Source: JANPCX01 sp031431125 (GTDB lineage Bacteria; Pseudomonadota; Gammaproteobacteria; Burkholderiales; Burkholderiaceae_C). Taken from it: DNA of 17,946 bases. Below are positions 14,904 to 17,946 of this stretch, one piece after another; the stretch's first letter is position 1; each line of letters opens with the position of its first letter. A program made the position numbers and the translations under genes. Location of the stretch: contig JANPCX010000016.1 of assembly GCA_031431125.1 (NCBI GenBank), positions 1 through 17,946 on the forward strand, given 5' to 3'. The notes under the pieces are model-generated. The model ran no database searches and was not told the origin of the DNA. It saw only the letters and a program-made list of their open reading frames with translations.

Positions 14904-15005
14904 CGTCATTCCCGCGCAGGCGGGAATCCAGGGCACTCGTTCATCAGGCGCGGCGTTGGTGGCTGTGGTGACATCGCCTGGATTCCCGCCTGCGCGGGAA
15001 TGACG
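14904..15005. repeat. Paired dRS3-like inverted repeat, copy 4
   Basis: The two 28-base arms are perfect reverse complements and identical to those of copy 2. The spacer of about 46 bases is unrelated to the others. It lies in the 250-base gap between nasA and cobA, on the presumed operon transcript. No T tract follows. Confidence 0.88.
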
Positions 15006-15040
15006 GCCGGGCGCCAAATCCTGCATTGGAGTCAACAACC

Positions 15041-15844
15041 ATGAGCCACCTCGCACCGCACACCCCCACAGTCCACCTTGTCGGCGCTGGCCCCGGTGAC
15101 CCCGAACTGCTCACACTCAAAGCCGCCCGCACCATCAAAGAGGCCGACGTCATCCTGTGCGACGACCTCGTCGACCCGCGCGTCCTGGAACATGCCTCCG
15201 CCACCGCCCGCGTGCTCTACGTCGGCAAACGCGGCGGCTGCCCCTCCACCGACCAGCGGTTCATCCACCTCGTGATGATCCGCGAAGCCATGAATGGCAT
15301 GAAAGTGGTGCGCCTCAAAGGCGGCGACCCCTTCGTCTTTGGCCGTGGCGGCGAAGAGGCCGATGCCTTGCGCCAAGCCGGATTGCAAGTGCAAGTGGTC
15401 AGCGGCCTCACCGCCGGTTTGGCCGGCCCCGCCTCCATTGGCCTGCCCACCACCGACCGCCGCCACACCCCCGGCGTGGCCTTGGTCACGGGCCATGCCA
15501 AAGAGGGCAGCAAAGGCCCGAACTGGACCGCCCTGGCCCAAAGCGGCCTCACCCTCGTCATTTACATGGGTGTGGCCCGCGCTGAACACATCGTCCAAGC
15601 CTTGGTCGCAGGCGGCCTCTCGCCGGAAACCCCCGCCGCCATCATCAGCGCCGCCCACACACCCCAGCAGCGGCAGGCGGTGTGTGTGTTGTCGGGTTTG
15701 GTGAACACCATTGCCGAACAAGGTTTACTCAGCCCGGCACTGCTGGTGATTGGGGATGTGGTGCGGGTAGCACCGATGTGGGGGAAGAGGTCAACTCAGG
15801 TTGGCCTGAAGTTTCTGGAAACGCCCCATACAGCGGCAAGATAG
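15041..15844 (+). CDS. cobA: Uroporphyrinogen-III C-methyltransferase
   Basis: Protein of 267 residues starting at ATG 15041, with GGAG at 15028-15031. It transfers two methyl groups from S-adenosylmethionine to uroporphyrinogen III, giving precorrin-2, the siroheme precursor. Family motifs are VHLVGAGPGDPELLTLKA at the N-terminus, ILCDDLV, VVRLKGGDPFVFGRGGEE and SGLTAGLAGPASIGLPTT. It is the stand-alone SUMT, without the CysG dehydrogenase/ferrochelatase part, so those steps must be supplied elsewhere. Its position after nirB-nirD-nasA fits supply of siroheme to NirB. The gap before it carries a paired repeat. Confidence 0.94.
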   Translation: MSHLAPHTPTVHLVGAGPGDPELLTLKAARTIKEADVILCDDLVDPRVLEHASATARVLYVGKRGGCPSTDQRFIHLVMIREAMNGMKVVRLKGGDPFVFGRGGEEADALRQAGLQVQVVSGLTAGLAGPASIGLPTTDRRHTPGVALVTGHAKEGSKGPNWTALAQSGLTLVIYMGVARAEHIVQALVAGGLSPETPAAIISAAHTPQQRQAVCVLSGLVNTIAEQGLLSPALLVIGDVVRVAPMWGKRSTQVGLKFLETPHTAAR

Positions 15845-15980
15845 GCGGCTGGGTCTGTAGTCGAAATGTCGGCCAAGCCAAAACTTTGCCCGCCGCTCTG
15901 CGTATCTCGTCGGCTAAACTGGTTTTCATGAGGCACGCGACAATCGAAATTGCGTTGCGCATGAGACAGAGGAATACGCA

Positions 15981-16256
15981 ATGATGGAGTTTCAGTGGGA
16001 TGCGCCGAAGGCCGACGCCAACATTAAAAAACACGGCGTTTCCTTCGACGAAGCAGCATCGGTGTTCCTCGATCAGCTCGCAGTGTCAGGTCAAGATCCC
16101 GATCACTCCGTTGGTGAGTCTCGCTACATTACATTTGGAATGTCGAGCCTTGGGCGATTGTTGGCGGTCTCACACACCCACCGGCTTGGCAATATTCGCA
16201 TCATCAGTGCACGGCGTGTCACACGCATTGAAAGGAAACTGTATGAAGAAGGTTGA
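15981..16256 (+). CDS. brnT: BrnT-family ribonuclease toxin
   Basis: Protein of 91 residues. ATG 15981, or ATG 15984 immediately after, follows AGAGG (15968-15972). The sequence FQWDAPKADANIKKHGVSFDEAASVFLD is the hallmark N-terminus of BrnT (DUF497), and the C-terminal IRIISARRVTRIERKLYE is the conserved basic end. BrnT cleaves RNA and is neutralised by BrnA, which also represses the operon. Codon use is less GC-rich than the nitrate genes, which suggests separate acquisition. It lies 136 bases after cobA. Confidence 0.88.
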   Translation: MMEFQWDAPKADANIKKHGVSFDEAASVFLDQLAVSGQDPDHSVGESRYITFGMSSLGRLLAVSHTHRLGNIRIISARRVTRIERKLYEEG

Positions 16257-16494
16257 AGACCAGATACGCGCCGAGTACAAACGCACTGACTTTGTGAAAT
16301 TGGAGCGCGGCAAATTCTTCAAGGAAGTTGCCAAAGGCACTTCGGTTGCGCTCATTGACCCGAAACTGGCTAAGGCATTCCCGACCTCTGAGGCAGTCAA
16401 CCAAGCGCTTCGCGGCTTGCTCGCCCTTGCAGATGAAACCGCCCGCATCACAGGGCGCTCAAAACTGACGGCCCGCAAGCGCGCCTCGACATAG
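16243..16494 (+). CDS. brnA: BrnA-like antitoxin
   Basis: Protein of 83 residues starting at ATG 16243, overlapping the end of brnT by 14 bases, with AAAGGA just upstream. The tight overlap after a BrnT gene is the main reason for the call. The C-terminal half, AFPTSEAVNQALRGLLALA, resembles the ribbon-helix-helix part of BrnA-type antitoxins. The N-terminal half is Lys-rich and does not obviously match classical BrnA, so this may be a divergent antitoxin class. Confidence 0.72.
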   Translation: MKKVEDQIRAEYKRTDFVKLERGKFFKEVAKGTSVALIDPKLAKAFPTSEAVNQALRGLLALADETARITGRSKLTARKRAST

Positions 16495-16502
16495 TATGTT
16501 GG

Positions 16503-16521
16503 GTGTTGCGGCACGCAACAC
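16503..16521 (+). terminator. Perfect hairpin after brnA, possible terminator
   Basis: GTGTTGC, loop GGCAC, GCAACAC: a perfect seven-pair hairpin nine bases after the brnA stop. No T tract follows, so a terminator role is weakly supported. The rest of the gap to 16628 shows nothing I recognise. Confidence 0.35.
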
Positions 16522-16628
16522 TGTGGGGCAGATGTTGGTTTTCTACCCCGCATATTTCACCGGGGACGCGTCCATGCGGCGGTGCTTGGGCGAGCCGGGG
16601 TTGCCTTCACCGCAGCCGCACCATTTTT

Positions 16629-17429
16629 TCAACCCACCGAAGCACCCACCGTAAGCCCAGGCAACAAATCCGCCGGGCTGCGCACCGCGCCGCCACCCAC
16701 CTTCAGCACATGCGTGTAAATCATGGTGGTTGACACATCCGAATGCCCCAACAACTCCTGCACCGTGCGAATGTCCGTGCCCGCTTGCAGCAAATGCGTG
16801 GCGAACGAATGCCGCAGCGTGTGCACCGACACAGGTTTGTGAATTTGGGCTGCAGCGCAGGCCAACTTGATGGCCCGTTGCAAGCGTTCTTCGTACACAT
16901 GGTGCCTGCGCTCCACTTGAGAGCGGGGGTCAACCGACAGCCGCGTTGACGGAAACACCCAAAACCAACCCCAGCGTTTGCCCAAGTCTGGGTACTTCAC
17001 AGACAGCGCATCCGGTACGGCCACTGCCGCCCTGCCCGCCGAACGGTCGTTCGACCAAACATCTCTTGCCACTGCCACTTGTGCAGCCAGCGCGCCATTC
17101 AAACTATGCGGCAACATCACCACCCGGTCTTTGCCACCTTTGGCTTCACGCACCACCAGCACCTGGCGGTCAAAGTCCACATCTTTCACGCGCAAACGCA
17201 AGCCCTCCATCAAACGCATGCCCGTGCCATAAAGCAACTTGGCCAGCAACGCTGTTTCGCCATCCATTGCAGCCAGCAGCGCCGCGACTTCAGTAGGCGT
17301 GAGCACCGAGGGAATGCGGCGCGGCCGCTGTGGCCGCTGCAACTCGTTCATCCAGGGCAAGCTCTGGCCCAGCACTTCACGGTACAGAAACAGCAGCGCA
17401 CTCAAAGCTTGGTTGTGGGTGGACACCGA
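16629..17429 (-). pseudogene. intI: Integron integrase, N-terminally truncated
   Basis: The tyrosine recombinase frame ends at TGA 16629-16631. From codon SVSTHNQALSALLFLY it follows IntI proteins closely to the end. Catalytic residues are all visible: Arg in GTGMRLMEG, Lys in AKGGKDR, His and Arg in HTLRHSFATHLL, His in LGHSDVSTTM, Tyr in MIYTHVLKVGG. The integron-specific insertion, KYPDLGKRWGWFWVF, is present. By comparison with IntI1, about 72 N-terminal residues of the DNA-binding domain are missing. The frame continues upstream to 17549, but those residues (MLLPARPT...) are antisense to a cassette gene and are not integrase. attI and the native promoter are lost, so the gene is probably inactive. 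Confidence 0.88.
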
Positions 17430-17676
17430 CCTCTCCACGGGTCGCGACCTCACTACCTTGAGTGTCTTCGCCGCCGCAGAACCACCTCCGACTACTAAAG
17501 AAGGTTTCACGTACATAACCGATCTGGTTGGCCGAGCCGGTAGCAACATGTTGGTCGCTCAGTATCAAGTTGAGACTAAGACGGCAGGAACCGAATGCAG
17601 AGAACGCGTGTTCGTGTTCGAAAACGAGAAGCTGAGGCCTGTCACAAATACGAAGAAAGGCTGCTCTTCGTTCTAA
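17430..17676 (+). pseudogene. 3' remnant of an integron gene-cassette ORF, unknown function
   Basis: An open frame fused at about 17430 to the truncated intI continues to TAA 17674-17676, giving about 81 residues (TTKEGFTYITDLVGRAGSNM, then LVAQYQVETKTAG, ending KKGCSSF). It ends three bases before an attC site and reads in the same direction, as cassette genes do. Codon use is clearly less GC-rich than the nitrate genes. The start is missing, or lies at an internal codon such as ATG in SNMLV. I do not recognise the family. Confidence 0.6.
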
Positions 17677-17679
17677 GAC

Positions 17680-17747
17680 GTCTAACCCTTCCATCGAGGG
17701 GATGCCCAAAAGGCTGCGCCTTTTGTGCACCCCTCATGTCAAACGTT
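17680..17747 (+). repeat. attC recombination site of an integron cassette, interrupted at its 3' core
   Basis: R'' core GTCTAAC lies at 17680-17686. A long imperfect palindrome follows: GAGGGG pairs with CCCCTC, TGC with GCA, CAAAAGG with CCTTTTG. The conserved arm TGTCAAACGTT then leads to the R' core. The orientation is the one expected for a plus-strand cassette. An intact site would read GTTRRRY; here GTT (17745-17747) continues as GAGGCTG, which is IS sequence, so R' is disrupted. Confidence 0.85.
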
Positions 17748-17946
17748 GAGGCTGTAAAAAAACATCTGCCCAGGGTCATTCCCGTCAGCCGCCGCGTGGT
17801 CTATCGCGTTGTGTTCGGATTCCCAACGAACCTTGCAGAACATGGCCCGCTACAAACCCCAGGATCGCAACGGCATGTTGCTGCCGGTCGTCTTGTCTGA
17901 ACAAATCGTCCCGGGAAGTTTTGCTTTCGCACTGGACTACCTCGTT
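17744..17946 (+). mobile_element. Inner end of IS1182-like element, copy 2
   Basis: This is the reverse complement of bases 1-195, with three mismatches at 17797, 17804 and 17805, plus eight further bases. It holds the IS terminus, seven A's at 17756-17762, and the start of the transposase gene reading rightward out of the window. Relative to copy 1 it is inverted, so the two copies face away from the enclosed island. It abuts the integron attC site. Confidence 0.8.
17842..17946 (+). CDS. IS1182-family transposase, N-terminal fragment (runs off window)
   Basis: Start ATG 17842; 35 codons are visible, from MARYKPQDRNG to FALDYLV, continuing beyond the window. The N-terminus matches IS1182-family transposases. 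The sequence differences between the two IS copies all lie upstream of the start codon, so the shared residues are identical to those of copy 1. Confidence 0.7.
   Translation, partial: MARYKPQDRNGMLLPVVLSEQIVPGSFAFALDYLV

Noticed and set aside
17430..17549. Extension of the integrase frame to 17549 as its true N-terminus.
   Set aside because: These residues do not resemble the IntI N-terminal DNA-binding domain and are antisense to the cassette gene remnant.
1..17946. Terminal repeats as evidence of a circular molecule.
   Set aside because: The end repeats are inverted, not direct, and differ at three positions, so they do not represent the overlap of a circle.

Overview
The window is high-GC DNA with the gene style of a betaproteobacterium, most likely Burkholderiales/Comamonadaceae. 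This is inferred from protein character, gene order and dispersed ATTCCCGC...GCGGGAAT repeats; no species can be named. It carries an almost complete assimilatory nitrate/nitrite reduction island. The island is bounded on both sides by the same insertion sequence in opposite orientation.

Layout. 1-195: inner end of an IS1182-like element with its transposase reading out to the left. 196-450: the ANTAR-domain tail of a nasT-type gene, cut by that IS. 451-880: a non-coding control region with a paired repeat, a sigma-54-type promoter, a hexaloop hairpin and a terminator. 881-3943: nrtA-nrtB-nrtD, a Tat-exported nitrate-binding protein and its ABC transporter. 4144-5475 (minus): an unusual regulator with a receiver-like domain, an ANTAR domain and two PilJ/NarX-like sensor modules. 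5476-5879: a second sigma-54/hexaloop/terminator leader. 5880-7094: narK-type nitrate/nitrite permease. 7141-8895 (minus): a PP2C phosphatase-Ser/Thr kinase fusion with a C-terminal membrane anchor. 8993-15844: nirB, nirD, nasA and cobA, all on the plus strand, with a sigma-54-like promoter before nirB. 15981-16494: a BrnT/BrnA-type toxin-antitoxin pair. 16629-about 17429 (minus): an integron integrase lacking its N-terminus, fused to the 3' end of a gene cassette with its attC site. 17744-17946: the second IS copy, transposase reading out to the right.

How it fits together. NrtABD and NarK import nitrate. NasA reduces it to nitrite. NirBD reduces nitrite to ammonium. CobA makes the siroheme precursor that NirB needs. 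Control looks two-layered. Sigma-54 promoters, presumably NtrC-dependent, would sense nitrogen limitation. ANTAR-responsive attenuator leaders at nrtA and narK would sense nitrate. The likely reader of nitrate is the ANTAR-PilJ fusion encoded between the two transport loci. The membrane-anchored kinase/phosphatase may add post-translational control.

Main points for follow-up: the identical promoter-hairpin architecture at nrtA and narK; the ANTAR-PilJ domain order; the inverted IS pair enclosing the island; and an integron remnant whose last attC appears interrupted by the IS at its core site.
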